From the NCBI GenBank assembly GCA_030637965.1, contig DAOWFO010000038.1, positions 1 to 11,724 of the forward strand: a DNA stretch of 11,724 nucleotides. The letters run 5' to 3'. The first letter of the stretch is position 1. Every line of letters starts with the position of its first letter. Origin of the DNA: Thermoplasmata archaeon (lineage in GTDB: Archaea; Thermoplasmatota; E2; DHVEG-1). Below are positions 1-6,978 of the stretch, piece after piece. Both the position numbers and the translations under genes were made by a program. The notes under the pieces are model-generated. The model made no database searches and was not told the DNA's origin. It saw only the letters and a program-made list of their open reading frames with translations.

Positions 1-897
1 CAAATTTTCTCATGGTTTATATGGGGTGCTCGTCTTAAAGTACTTAGTAATGCAAGCGATAAAACAGTGACTATCGGTTTATGGAAATCCACTAAAATTG
101 TAATTGCCAATCTATTCCTTGCAGGTATTACCCCCTCAATGGCAGGAGGGGAGCCTGTTCGAATATATCTTTTAAATAAGAATGGTTTAAGCATAGGTTC
201 TGCCACTGCATCTGTATTAGGGGAAAGGGTACTTGACGCAATATTTATTCTGTTGTGTGTTCCATTTGCTTTTTTTGTTTTTAGTCAGTATATCGATGTT
301 TTGCTTATACAAATTGGTTTAGTAATAGGTATAGTAGTGTTTATAATAGGTATCGTTTTATTTGCGATTACAGTGAAATATCCTAATAAAACAAAATCTT
401 TTTTGATTTTTTTAAGCAATAAGATAAGTAAATTATTTAAGAAGAAAAAAATAAAATATTCGATTAAAAATAAGATAAATACTGAGGTAGATAACTTCCA
501 TAAAAGCATTATATTTTTTATCTCTGGGGAAAAAAAAGTATTTTTTATAGTAGGCAGCCTCACCATCGCATATTGGACCACGATATTTATGATCCCTTCA
601 ATGATTCTTCTAGGGTTGGGGTTAGAACCTTTCTTCATTCCTTCTTATGCGGCTCAGGTTCTCTTAATAGTGATTATTATGATGCCGACAACTCCTGGAA
701 GTGCTGGTGTCACTGAAGGTGTTATTGCAGGTATGTACGGTGCTCTAATCAGTTCATCTTTTCTTATTGGAATATTTGTCTTAATTTTCAGATTCATCAC
801 ATTCCATATCAATCTAATTGTAGGAGTAATATTCCAATATAGAATATTCAAATCCGTTGCATCGTTTTCCCTAGATGTCATTAAAAAGAAACAATAA
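1..897 (+). CDS. Flippase-like integral membrane protein (UPF0104 / LPG synthase TM-domain family), 5'-truncated
   Basis: The frame is open from the first base, so the true start lies outside the window. A GTG at 67 is in frame but is probably internal, because the 22 codons before it fit the family. About 298 residues are visible. The family signatures are PSMAGGEPVR followed by SVLGERVLD, and later TTPGSAGVTEG, which matches the TPGGLGxxE-type motif of the UPF0104/TIGR00374 flippase-like family. At least six hydrophobic segments can be seen, with a Lys-rich loop (KLFKKKKIKY) between the third and fourth that should face the cytoplasm. Relatives are the membrane domains of lysyl-phosphatidylglycerol synthases and predicted lipid or glycolipid flippases. 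The soluble aminoacyl-transfer domain is absent: the protein ends just after the last hydrophobic segment. The substrate cannot be told from sequence. It lies 64 nt upstream of the zinc-ribbon gene on the same strand, with TATA-like sequence between, so it is probably a separate unit. Confidence 0.8.
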   Translation, partial: QIFSWFIWGARLKVLSNASDKTVTIGLWKSTKIVIANLFLAGITPSMAGGEPVRIYLLNKNGLSIGSATASVLGERVLDAIFILLCVPFAFFVFSQYIDVLLIQIGLVIGIVVFIIGIVLFAITVKYPNKTKSFLIFLSNKISKLFKKKKIKYSIKNKINTEVDNFHKSIIFFISGEKKVFFIVGSLTIAYWTTIFMIPSMILLGLGLEPFFIPSYAAQVLLIVIIMMPTTPGSAGVTEGVIAGMYGALISSSFLIGIFVLIFRFITFHINLIVGVIFQYRIFKSVASFSLDVIKKKQ

Positions 898-928
898 ATT
901 TTATATGGAGTAAAAGGTGGGCGTCACA

Positions 929-938
929 TTTTAATAAT
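929..938 (+). promoter_or_regulatory. Candidate TATA box for the zinc-ribbon/aEF-1beta unit
   Basis: TTTTAATAAT is centred about 28 nt before the ATG at 962. With the usual archaeal spacing, transcription would start at or within a base or two of the ATG, giving a leaderless or nearly leaderless mRNA. No Shine-Dalgarno-like sequence is visible just before 962, which agrees. A second TATA-like stretch (TTTATAT, 900-906) would instead give a leader of about 30 nt. Base composition alone makes such matches common, so confidence is limited. Confidence 0.4.
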
Positions 939-961
939 AGATATGTTATTCAGCACATCCT

Positions 962-1126
962 ATGGAAAAGGCTGAAAGATGTATTTCATGCGGAAAAGGA
1001 TTGATTGAAAAAGGATCAACAACTTTCATATGTCCAATGTGCGATACAGTTATTGGAAGATGTAGTAGCTGTAGAGAGCAGAGTGTGAAATATGTTTGTC
1101 CTGATTGTGAATTCATAGGACCTTAG
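962..1126 (+). CDS. Small zinc-ribbon protein with four CxxC knuckles (HVO_2753-like, COG2888-type)
   Basis: A 54-residue protein beginning MEKAERCISCGKG and ending CPDCEFIGP. It has four Cys pairs, C7/C10, C24/C27, C34/C37 and C46/C49, enough for two zinc sites. The core IGRCSSCREQSVKYVCPDC matches a widespread small archaeal zinc-finger family that is often encoded directly before aEF-1beta and is annotated as a probable RNA-binding zinc ribbon. ATG 962 is the only standard start in the frame: the next in-frame codon block upstream runs into TAG at 938-940 with no ATG, GTG or TTG. The stop at 1124-1126 overlaps the AGGAGG ribosome site of aEF-1beta, so the two genes are almost certainly co-transcribed. 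A role in translation or RNA binding is inferred from family and neighbour; no enzymatic residues are evident. Confidence 0.88.
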   Translation: MEKAERCISCGKGLIEKGSTTFICPMCDTVIGRCSSCREQSVKYVCPDCEFIGP

Positions 1127-1130
1127 GAGG
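1125..1130 (+). promoter_or_regulatory. Shine-Dalgarno site of aEF-1beta
   Basis: AGGAGG lies 7 nt before the ATG at 1138 and overlaps the last two bases of the zinc-ribbon stop codon. It fixes the start of the downstream gene and suggests coupled translation. Confidence 0.85.
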
Positions 1131-1137
1131 AAAAAAC

Positions 1138-1410
1138 ATGGGCGAAGTAATAGCACTCATACGTATTATGCCAGGAGAAGTAATAAGCGATGATAAACTT
1201 AACAAGATAATAGATGACATCAAAAATGTTATAGAGGATCCTGTAAGACTTGGAAAAATTGATATAAAAGATGTGGCTTTTGGATTAAAAGGATTGGATG
1301 TTAATGTCGCAGTTCCTGATTCAGAGGGCGGATTGGATCCAGTTGTTGAAACTCTTTCTAAAATAAAAAATGTTGACAGTGTCGAAGTAGTAGATGTTGG
1401 GCGTATATGA
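1138..1410 (+). CDS. ef1b: Archaeal elongation factor 1-beta (aEF-1B)
   Basis: A 90-residue protein, the normal length of the archaeal factor. It corresponds to the C-terminal guanine-nucleotide-exchange domain of eukaryotic EF-1beta. The N-terminus MGEVIALIRIMPGEV is the expected first beta strand; AFGLKGLDVNVAVPDSEGG matches the family core (FGLKAL...V.V.D.EGG), and it ends in the strand VDSVEVVDVGRI. The family promotes exchange of GDP for GTP on aEF-1alpha during elongation in the cytoplasm. A strong ribosome site at 1125-1130 supports the start. It is the second gene of a two-gene unit with the zinc-ribbon protein. Its stop (1408-1410) lies only 2 nt from the stop of the convergent winged-helix gene. 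Confidence 0.95.
   Translation: MGEVIALIRIMPGEVISDDKLNKIIDDIKNVIEDPVRLGKIDIKDVAFGLKGLDVNVAVPDSEGGLDPVVETLSKIKNVDSVEVVDVGRI
1360..1370 (-). terminator. Candidate T-rich terminator for the winged-helix gene, inside aEF-1beta
   Basis: Read on the minus strand this is TTTTTTATTTT, about 43 nt past the stop codon of the convergent winged-helix gene. Archaeal termination often needs only a T-rich stretch on the coding strand. There is no intergenic room for one here, so a site within the opposing gene is plausible. No hairpin precedes it. Confidence 0.4.
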
Positions 1411-1412
1411 AT

Positions 1413-2102
1413 CTAGGATGCTCTACCTGTTCTTTTTAATTGTTCCGAACGATTTTGTATTGCATTAACACCTATATCAGTAATATAGTATACTGGATAA
1501 GTAGAATTACTTGTGTCACCTTCAACTAACTCAGCAATATACATTTTCTTGATATGCCACTTAACAGTATGGTGATTAAGTTTTAGTGCATGTGCAATTT
1601 CAAGAAGATGTTTATTTGGATTTTTCTGCAAATACAACATTATATCACGAGCGTTATTATTCCTCAAAATTGATTCAGCAACAGCTTCTCTCCTAGAATC
1701 AATACCACCTTCAACTAGATAAAAAACCTTCTTTCCACCAATAGCTCTACTTCTTACCAAGTTAGTTTGCTCTAGTTTGCGTAAATGCCATGCAGCATTA
1801 CTCGGTTTTAGATTTAGTTCTCGTGCTATCTCTCTAAGATGTGAACCAGGATATTCATCAATATACTCATACAGATTCTTTCTAACCTCCGTATCAAGCA
1901 CATTATCTGGAGTAACATATTTTATTCCGCCTGTTGTAATAACTGCAATAATAATTGCTACTATTGATGCCACTAATGCAATAGATATTCCAACTAGAGA
2001 AGGCATATCTACGTTAATCTTTTCGGCAGTTGCTACAGCTCCTGTTATGATAAACAAAAAAATAAGAATTAAAATTACTGATGATTTTCTTAAATAGTAC
2101 AT
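1413..2102 (-). CDS. Membrane-anchored protein with two tandem winged-helix domains
   Basis: A 229-residue protein. Two hydrophobic segments lie at the N-terminus (about residues 8-26 and 35-57), with a short polar loop between them. They are followed by two winged-helix DNA-binding domains, about residues 70-130 and 140-214. The domains are visibly related: both contain HLxEIAxxLxL followed by WHxxK (residues 88-109 and 165-186), as in ArsR/MarR-like archaeal regulators. The topology predicts both winged helices in the cytoplasm, tethered to the membrane. No sensor domain is recognisable, so the signal and targets are unknown. A GAGGAT sequence 8 nt before the ATG supports the start. It lies 65 nt downstream of gltX and ends 2 nt from the aEF-1beta stop. 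An alternative reading of the first segment is a signal peptide, but a cleaved, exported DNA-binding protein is unlikely. Confidence 0.8.
   Translation of the reverse strand: MYYLRKSSVILILIFLFIITGAVATAEKINVDMPSLVGISIALVASIVAIIIAVITTGGIKYVTPDNVLDTEVRKNLYEYIDEYPGSHLREIARELNLKPSNAAWHLRKLEQTNLVRSRAIGGKKVFYLVEGGIDSRREAVAESILRNNNARDIMLYLQKNPNKHLLEIAHALKLNHHTVKWHIKKMYIAELVEGDTSNSTYPVYYITDIGVNAIQNRSEQLKRTGRAS
1433..1437 (+). terminator. Candidate T-tract terminator for the aEF-1beta unit
   Basis: TTTTT, within TGTTCTTTTTAATTGTT, lies about 22 nt after the aEF-1beta stop. It is inside the 3' end of the opposing winged-helix gene. It is a plausible hairpin-free archaeal terminator, and the first T-tract available to this transcript. 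Confidence 0.4.
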
Positions 2103-2110
2103 ACTATCCC

Positions 2111-2116
2111 ATCCTC
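2111..2116 (-). promoter_or_regulatory. Shine-Dalgarno site of the tandem winged-helix gene
   Basis: Read on the minus strand this is GAGGAT, 8 nt before the ATG at 2102. It supports this start and implies a leadered message. A TATA-like stretch at 2156-2164 would place the transcript start near 2134, in agreement with a leader. Confidence 0.55.
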
Positions 2117-2155
2117 AAATTTTAATATTCAATCTTGAAAACTAAAACACAGGAT

Positions 2156-2164
2156 AATTTAAAA
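2156..2164 (-). promoter_or_regulatory. Candidate TATA box for the tandem winged-helix gene
   Basis: The minus strand reads TTTAAATTA here, preceded by a T-run (CTTTTT) immediately after the gltX stop. The same 15 bases could therefore serve both as gltX terminator and as promoter of the next gene. The predicted transcript start near 2134 leaves a leader of about 30 nt that holds the ribosome site. An alternative TATA-like TATTAAAA (2120-2127) is too close to the ATG for standard spacing. Confidence 0.3.
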
Positions 2165-2167
2165 AGT

Positions 2168-3883
2168 TTACTTATGTGCAAAAAATCCAACAATATGGTT
2201 TTTTATATTTTCAATTTTAACAAAACCAAACCTCTCAAACTGGACTATCTCGCCATTTTTAATAGACGCAACTGCTTCCTCAGCAAATCCCTGTGCTTTT
2301 TCAAGACTATCTGGATTGTATTTTCCATCTTTATACAGAGTTTTAGGAATAAAAACATCCATTTCGATATAATTATCAGATGTCCACTGAATTTTGGCTG
2401 AATCAGGTATCAACTCATCACCTTTATATTTGGCTAGAACAACATCATTTTTTTCCTTTATTTCAACATTATATAAATCTTTCAATCTAAATAAATCGCC
2501 GATGCTCAAAATTTTTATGTCTTCTCCAGAAACATAAAAAGTTTTATCAGTTTTTATTGTCCTCATCCCAATTTTATCGTCAACTGGATGTAATCTTATT
2601 GATTTCTTTAATTTAGGGGCATTTTCAACAATAAGTTTAACCGGATTAATTACAAAGAAATATCTTTTCGATATAGGATCTAGGATTTTTCGATTTGCTG
2701 ATTCTACAAGACCGAATGTAGCAGTTGATTCAACCTTAGAAATTCCTTGGGTTAAAACAAATTGTTTGATAGCTTCAGGCAATATTCCTCGTTTATTCAA
2801 TCCTCTTAGAGTTGGTAATCTAATATCATCATATCCTGAAACAAATCCACCTTCAATTAGTGGTTTTATTTTGCGTTTTGAAACAGGCATACCATCAATA
2901 GAAAGACGTGCAAATTCCAAGAGATAAGGCTTTCTTAATTTAAGGAGATCAAGTATATAAAAATAACATTCATCACGAAGTTCATATTCCTTAGTTCTAA
3001 ATGGGTGTGTAACACCACTTATACTATCTTCAACTGCACCTGCAAAGTCATAGGTAGGCCATACCCAATATTTGTCCCCTTGAAGGGGATGCGGTTTATC
3101 AATAATTCTAAAAAGAGTTGGATCACGCATTGCAGTATTTTTAGATGTCATATTACCCTTAAGTCTAAGGACCATATCTTTATTTGAAGACGATAATAAA
3201 TCATTCCAAAGAGTAATATTTTTCTCTGGTGTACTATTTCTGCAACTGCATTCTTTTCCATGAAAACGTCCATCCTTTATAATTTTTGGTGAGCAGTTAC
3301 AAATATATGCATTTCTTGATTCTATCAATTGATTAGCTAGCTTATAATGCTTCTCAAGATTATTTGATGTGCAATATTCTTTATCCCATTCTATACCAAG
3401 CCATTTAAGGTCTTTCTTTTGTGACTCGTAAAACTCAAGATGTGCATTCTCAGGATTTGTATCATCAAAACGCAAGATGAACTTTCCGTCATACTTTTTT
3501 GCATATTCATAATCAATAATTGCTGCCTTTGCATGACCAATATGTAAATATCCATTAGGTTCTGGAGGGAATCGAGTAACAACTTTTCCCATTTCTGCAT
3601 TTGGAAGTTTAGGTAATGAAAAATCTCTTTCTTTCTTTTCTTTTTTAAGAAGTTCTGGTGCCGTTTTTTCTAATTCAGAAATCTGTTTTTCCAATGGAAT
3701 TTTATTAACTTCATTAACAACAGAATTAACAATAGGAATAATATCTCTTGGATTAAATCCTTTTTTCTGTAAAACGCCAATTACCTTTCCTATAACCGAT
3801 TTTGCATTTGCGATTCCATCAAACAGAATAGCATTTTGAAGTGCATATATTCTTGCAGTTTCTTTTATCTGATGTTTTGGCAT
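2168..3883 (-). CDS. gltX: Glutamyl-tRNA synthetase, archaeal (GlnRS-like) type
   Basis: A 571-residue class I synthetase that charges tRNA-Glu with glutamate. Residues 1-95 are the helical archaeal N-terminal extension. The catalytic core starts at VVTRFPPEPNGYLHIGH, with the HIGH motif at 114-117. A zinc-knuckle-like C195/C197...C212/C214 follows. The KMSKS equivalent is VSKRK (334-338) in RLSIDGMPVSKRKIKP, and LPTLRGLNKRGI is typical of archaeal GluRS. The beta-barrel anticodon-binding region forms the C-terminal third. Length is normal for the family. The frame stays open to an ATG at 3919, but that would overlap idsA by 32 nt and add 12 residues foreign to the family; the ATG at 3883 gives MPKHQIKETARIY and sits 4 nt after the idsA stop, so I chose it. 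It is the last gene of the ipk-fni-idsA-gltX run. In archaea of this type the enzyme may be discriminating or act with GatDE; the sequence read here does not decide this. Confidence 0.95.
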   Translation of the reverse strand: MPKHQIKETARIYALQNAILFDGIANAKSVIGKVIGVLQKKGFNPRDIIPIVNSVVNEVNKIPLEKQISELEKTAPELLKKEKKERDFSLPKLPNAEMGKVVTRFPPEPNGYLHIGHAKAAIIDYEYAKKYDGKFILRFDDTNPENAHLEFYESQKKDLKWLGIEWDKEYCTSNNLEKHYKLANQLIESRNAYICNCSPKIIKDGRFHGKECSCRNSTPEKNITLWNDLLSSSNKDMVLRLKGNMTSKNTAMRDPTLFRIIDKPHPLQGDKYWVWPTYDFAGAVEDSISGVTHPFRTKEYELRDECYFYILDLLKLRKPYLLEFARLSIDGMPVSKRKIKPLIEGGFVSGYDDIRLPTLRGLNKRGILPEAIKQFVLTQGISKVESTATFGLVESANRKILDPISKRYFFVINPVKLIVENAPKLKKSIRLHPVDDKIGMRTIKTDKTFYVSGEDIKILSIGDLFRLKDLYNVEIKEKNDVVLAKYKGDELIPDSAKIQWTSDNYIEMDVFIPKTLYKDGKYNPDSLEKAQGFAEEAVASIKNGEIVQFERFGFVKIENIKNHIVGFFAHK

Positions 3884-3887
3884 AATA

Positions 3888-4871
3888 CTATTTCTCTCTT
3901 TTAATAGAAAATTCTGCAAGTTCTATTAAAACTTGTTTTGCATTTGAATCATTTAAAGGACTCAGAGATTTCTTTGCTTGTTTACAAAATTTTAAAGAAG
4001 TATTTTTTACATATTCGACTGAACCCAACTCTTTAAATAAATCATATACAATTTTAACATCTTGCTCAGATGCGTTTCTATTGCCAAATATTTTCTCAAA
4101 AACAATTTTATCATCCCCGAAAGAATTATTGAGAGAATGAACTGCAATAAGTGTTTTTTTACCATTTCTGATATCATTACCTATATCTTTTCCAAGCGTT
4201 TCTTCATTGCCACTCATATCAAGATAATCATCTCTTATTTGAAAAGCAAGTCCTAGATATTCCCCATACATTTTCATAGCGTTTATTTCTTCTATTGTCC
4301 CTCCGCCGGCAATCGCTCCACCTTCTGCAGCAATTATAAATAACGAAGATGTTTTTTTCCCAATCATTTCAAAATATTCTTCCTCTGAGATATTATTTCT
4401 TTTTTCAAATTCCATATCAAGTTGCTGACCTTCGCATACCTCTCGAATACTTTTCACTAGACCTGAATCCAATTTTTTAAAAACTTTAGGATCACCAGGA
4501 AAATCATGCATAATTTCAAAGGCCTTAGCAAACAATAGATCACCGGCTATTATTGCAGTAGGCTCCCCGTATTTGATATGAACAGTTGGCGTGTTTCTTC
4601 TCAAATGTGATTTGTCCATTATGTCGTCATGAACAAGTGTAAAATTATGAATTAATTCAAGCGACATAGCAAGTGGCATAACTTGATATATATCTCCTGA
4701 AACTGCTTCACAAGAAAGCATAGATATTGCTGGTCTTAATCTCTTTCCACCAGCCATGGGAAGATGTCTTGCAGCATCATAAAGAACTTCGGGCTTGCCG
4801 CTTTTTAAATATTTTTCGAGTTCTATGTTAAATATATCTACTCTCTTCCTTAACTCCTCTTTCAAATCCAT
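3888..4871 (-). CDS. idsA: Short-chain trans-prenyl diphosphate synthase (FPP/GGPP synthase)
   Basis: A 327-residue all-helical prenyltransferase, of usual length. GGKRLRPAI (41-49) is the IPP-binding stretch. The first Asp-rich motif is DDIMD (82-86) and the second is QIRDDYLD (211-218). GKKT at 237-240 completes the set. The four-residue spacing of the first motif without insertion, and Phe77 five residues before it, match archaeal type I GGPP synthases, in which this position limits chain length. The likely product is geranylgeranyl diphosphate, possibly with farnesyl diphosphate, for ether-lipid side chains. The exact product length is inferred. Its ATG overlaps the 3' end of fni by 10 nt, and its stop is 4 nt before gltX, so it is translated from the same message. 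Confidence 0.93.
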   Translation of the reverse strand: MDLKEELRKRVDIFNIELEKYLKSGKPEVLYDAARHLPMAGGKRLRPAISMLSCEAVSGDIYQVMPLAMSLELIHNFTLVHDDIMDKSHLRRNTPTVHIKYGEPTAIIAGDLLFAKAFEIMHDFPGDPKVFKKLDSGLVKSIREVCEGQQLDMEFEKRNNISEEEYFEMIGKKTSSLFIIAAEGGAIAGGGTIEEINAMKMYGEYLGLAFQIRDDYLDMSGNEETLGKDIGNDIRNGKKTLIAVHSLNNSFGDDKIVFEKIFGNRNASEQDVKIVYDLFKELGSVEYVKNTSLKFCKQAKKSLSPLNDSNAKQVLIELAEFSIKREK

Positions 4872-5902
4872 AATTCTGCACCAATATCAGTCATCTTTGA
4901 GATTTTATCTATGCCAACTAAAAACATCGCGGTTCTCAATTCTTTAACAATAGCTTCAACCTCAAAAAGTGTAGAATGTTTACTCTTTGTTGCAGGTTTA
5001 AGAAATGTATGTGCCACTCCTGCACAACTTGCACCCAGGGCTAGTGCTTTAGCAGCATCTAAACCATTTCTTATACCACCGGTTGCAATTATTGGTAATT
5101 TCCAATCAGTTGCATCACCTGTTTCAAGTATACATTTTGGTGTTGGAATGCCCCAATCCCAGAATGTTTTACCACCCCTCTCATGGAGTCTATCGAATTT
5201 CATCCTAGAGCGGAAATGTTCTATTGCAGCAAATGATGTACCGCTTGCACCTCCTACATCAATTCCTACAATTTTTGTTTTTGAAAGTCTACAAGCAACA
5301 TCAAAAGAAATTCCTGCACCCGATTCTTTTACAATTACAGGAGTGTTAAAATCTTCTGCAAGTTTCTTTATAGCGTTAAAACAGCCTTTAGAGTTTGATT
5401 CCCCTTCAGACATCACTGCCTCTTGTAAAAAATTTAGACAAACAATGAAAACATGTGCATCAACCATATCTACCATTTTCTGTGCGTTATCAAGTGTTTT
5501 TTTATGTCCCCATAAAACTATCTGAGATGCTCCAATATTTGCAAAACGCAAAGGAATATCATAATCCTTAACAATGCCATAAGTATCTTTCAATTCTGTT
5601 TTTTCAAGAGCAGCCCTCTGGGATCCCACCCCCATGCCCATCTGATATTTTTCTGCTGCAGCAGCAAGGTTTTCATTAATTTTTTTTGCTTTACTATAAC
5701 CGCCAGTCATACCAGCAATTATCAATGGTACCCCTATCTTTTTTCCAAATAATTTCGTGGAAAGATCGATATCATTTTTATTAATTTCAGGAAGAGCATT
5801 ATGAGTAAGTTTTACATCATCCCAATAATTGTGACTTGTTAAGACATTTTCTTCAATTGAAATTCTCACATGTTCATCTTTTCTACTTTCAGTTTGGTTC
5901 AT
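4862..5902 (-). CDS. fni: Type 2 isopentenyl-diphosphate delta-isomerase (FMN-dependent)
   Basis: A 346-residue TIM-barrel flavoprotein that interconverts IPP and DMAPP, usually needing FMN, reduced pyridine nucleotide and Mg2+. Visible family features are R7-K8 and H11 at the N-terminus, AGMTGG (63-68), GVGSQR (91-96), ANIGAS (121-126), NFLQE (157-161, with the acid/base Gln160 and the metal ligand Glu161), VKESGAGIS (191-199), DVGGASGTS (215-223), DWGIPT (249-254) and ATGGIRNG (273-280). One thing is odd: the His normally found two residues before Asn157 (HLNxLQE in the family) is Cys155, and the usual QPEGD that follows is MSEGE. Loss of the His may lower or alter activity, although the rest of the fold is intact. 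The start overlaps the ipk stop as ATGA, with GGGGAT 5 nt upstream as a ribosome site. Confidence 0.93.
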   Translation of the reverse strand: MNQTESRKDEHVRISIEENVLTSHNYWDDVKLTHNALPEINKNDIDLSTKLFGKKIGVPLIIAGMTGGYSKAKKINENLAAAAEKYQMGMGVGSQRAALEKTELKDTYGIVKDYDIPLRFANIGASQIVLWGHKKTLDNAQKMVDMVDAHVFIVCLNFLQEAVMSEGESNSKGCFNAIKKLAEDFNTPVIVKESGAGISFDVACRLSKTKIVGIDVGGASGTSFAAIEHFRSRMKFDRLHERGGKTFWDWGIPTPKCILETGDATDWKLPIIATGGIRNGLDAAKALALGASCAGVAHTFLKPATKSKHSTLFEVEAIVKELRTAMFLVGIDKISKMTDIGAELWI

Positions 5903-6681
5903 CTATTATCCCCATAAACAATAGTTCCTTTAATTTTTTCTCCGATTAAAGCCTTGTATAATCGTTCGGGTTTATTACCATTTAGTAGAATTGTATCAAT
6001 ATTCAATCCAGCAATCTCGTTGATTGAATCAATCTTCCCCTTCATTCCCATTGTAACATCTGCATGATTATCTAACGATGTTATTAATTTTTTTAATTTA
6101 TCAGCTGTTGTCGAATCGATAAATTCTGCATTTTCATCCATCTTTGGATTTGATGTATAAAGACCGTCTTCATCTAATACAAAAATAATTTTTTCTGGTT
6201 TGAAATGGTCTGCAAGCACCTTCACAAGAAAATCTCCAGAACAAATTGAAAAACCAAGTTTTTTATCCAATACCACATCGCCAAATGTCACTGGAGTAAA
6301 ACTTTTATTCAAATATTCCTTAAAAACCTTGTAATTTATTTCATCCAAAATATGGTTATCAAGTCTTAATATTGAATGTGGGGCTATTGAAACAGCATGA
6401 ACTCTATGATTTTGTAAAGATTCTAAAACGAGGGTATTTAATTTTTGGACCATTGCATGAGTAGCGGAAAAACCCTCGATCTGTTTGTCATATTTATATC
6501 CAGCGTTCAATTTATATTTTTTTGCAAGGATGTGGCCAAAGGAACCCGCACCATGAACTAATATAATATCTTTGTCTGCTTTTTTTATTTCTTCAGACAA
6601 ATTATCCACAATATCCTGCTGAAAGCATTCTTTTTTTGATTTATCAGTAATTACACTGCCACCAAGTTTTATGATGAACAT
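5899..6681 (-). CDS. ipk: Isopentenyl phosphate kinase
   Basis: A 260-residue amino-acid-kinase-fold enzyme that phosphorylates isopentenyl phosphate to IPP with ATP, the last step of the alternative archaeal mevalonate routes. KLGGSVITDK (5-14) is the nucleotide-binding Lys/Gly loop. HGAGSFGH (43-50) carries the hallmark His50 that separates IPK from other kinases of this fold; the T. acidophilum enzyme has its catalytic His at the same number. FSATH (71-75), CSGDFLVKVLA (147-157), VLDEDGLYTSNP (168-179) and GMKGKIDSI (212-220) complete the match. It is the first gene of the isoprenoid run and overlaps fni by 4 nt. No ribosome site is visible before the ATG; a TATA-like TGTATATTTT around 6721-6730 would give a short leader. 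A mevalonate kinase gene, which often precedes ipk in other euryarchaea, is not present upstream. Confidence 0.93.
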   Translation of the reverse strand: MFIIKLGGSVITDKSKKECFQQDIVDNLSEEIKKADKDIILVHGAGSFGHILAKKYKLNAGYKYDKQIEGFSATHAMVQKLNTLVLESLQNHRVHAVSIAPHSILRLDNHILDEINYKVFKEYLNKSFTPVTFGDVVLDKKLGFSICSGDFLVKVLADHFKPEKIIFVLDEDGLYTSNPKMDENAEFIDSTTADKLKKLITSLDNHADVTMGMKGKIDSINEIAGLNIDTILLNGNKPERLYKALIGEKIKGTIVYGDNR

Positions 6682-6720
6682 GACTTTTAGAATAAGTTAA
6701 ACTCTAAAAAGGATTTTCAT

Positions 6721-6730
6721 AAAATATACA
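6721..6730 (-). promoter_or_regulatory. Candidate TATA box for the ipk-fni-idsA-gltX operon
   Basis: The minus strand reads TGTATATTTT here, centred about 45 nt before the ATG at 6681. Standard spacing puts the transcript start near 6700, giving a leader of about 20 nt that lacks an obvious ribosome site. It is the only TATA-like element in the 72-nt gap upstream of ipk. Confidence 0.4.
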
Positions 6731-6753
6731 AACTTTTGGCAAATAACGATATT

Positions 6754-6978
6754 TTATTTTTTAGTGGACATCGACATTATAGTTTTATTTTTATTTTGCT
6801 CATGTATCAACCAAAGTGCTATTGGCATACCTCCTGACGGGGCTTGCATTATTGTGTGCATCCAACAATTTAACTCTTCCTCAGAGTGTGTATCATGACA
6901 GCCCTCACATAAAAAATGTTTATCGTCAAATACAAGCCCTAATGAGTTTTCATCTAATGTAATCTTATGATTACACAT
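6754..6978 (-). CDS. Small Cys/His-containing protein of unknown function, possible zinc binding
   Basis: A 74-residue protein that I do not recognise. From the ATG at 6978 it begins MCNHKITLDEN and has Cys at 2, 24, 27 and 38, with CEGC (24-27) followed by His28 and His31. The C-terminal half, with MQAPSGGMPIALWLIHE, looks conserved in character but matches no family I can name. The frame stays open for 12 codons before the ATG, to a TAA at 7015-7017, and these codons include GAA AAA AAA TGT GGT, which would turn the N-terminus into KKCGMCNHK. That restores a CxxC pair opposite CEGC, the arrangement of a zinc ribbon, but no ATG, GTG or TTG is available there, so the longer form would need a non-standard start. 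It stands alone, 72 nt before ipk and 192 nt after the debranching enzyme gene. Confidence 0.6.
   Translation of the reverse strand: MCNHKITLDENSLGLVFDDKHFLCEGCHDTHSEEELNCWMHTIMQAPSGGMPIALWLIHEQNKNKTIMSMSTKK

Noticed and set aside
67..69. GTG as the real start of the flippase-like gene
   Set aside because: The frame is open to the first base of the window, and the upstream residues (FIWGARLKVL) suit the family, so the gene is truncated rather than starting here.
2135..2401. Plus-strand open frame of 88 codons across the gltX 3' end
   Set aside because: It runs antisense to the GluRS C-terminus and has no ribosome site or family resemblance.
3884..3919. Longer GluRS form starting at the ATG at 3919
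   Set aside because: It would overlap idsA by 32 nt and add 12 residues with no family match. The ATG at 3883 fits the archaeal GluRS N-terminus and the 4-nt gene spacing.
4911..5525. A 204-codon open frame on the plus strand
   Set aside because: It is fully antisense to fni, whose protein has clear family motifs along this stretch. The plus-strand translation resembles no family and is a frame shadow.
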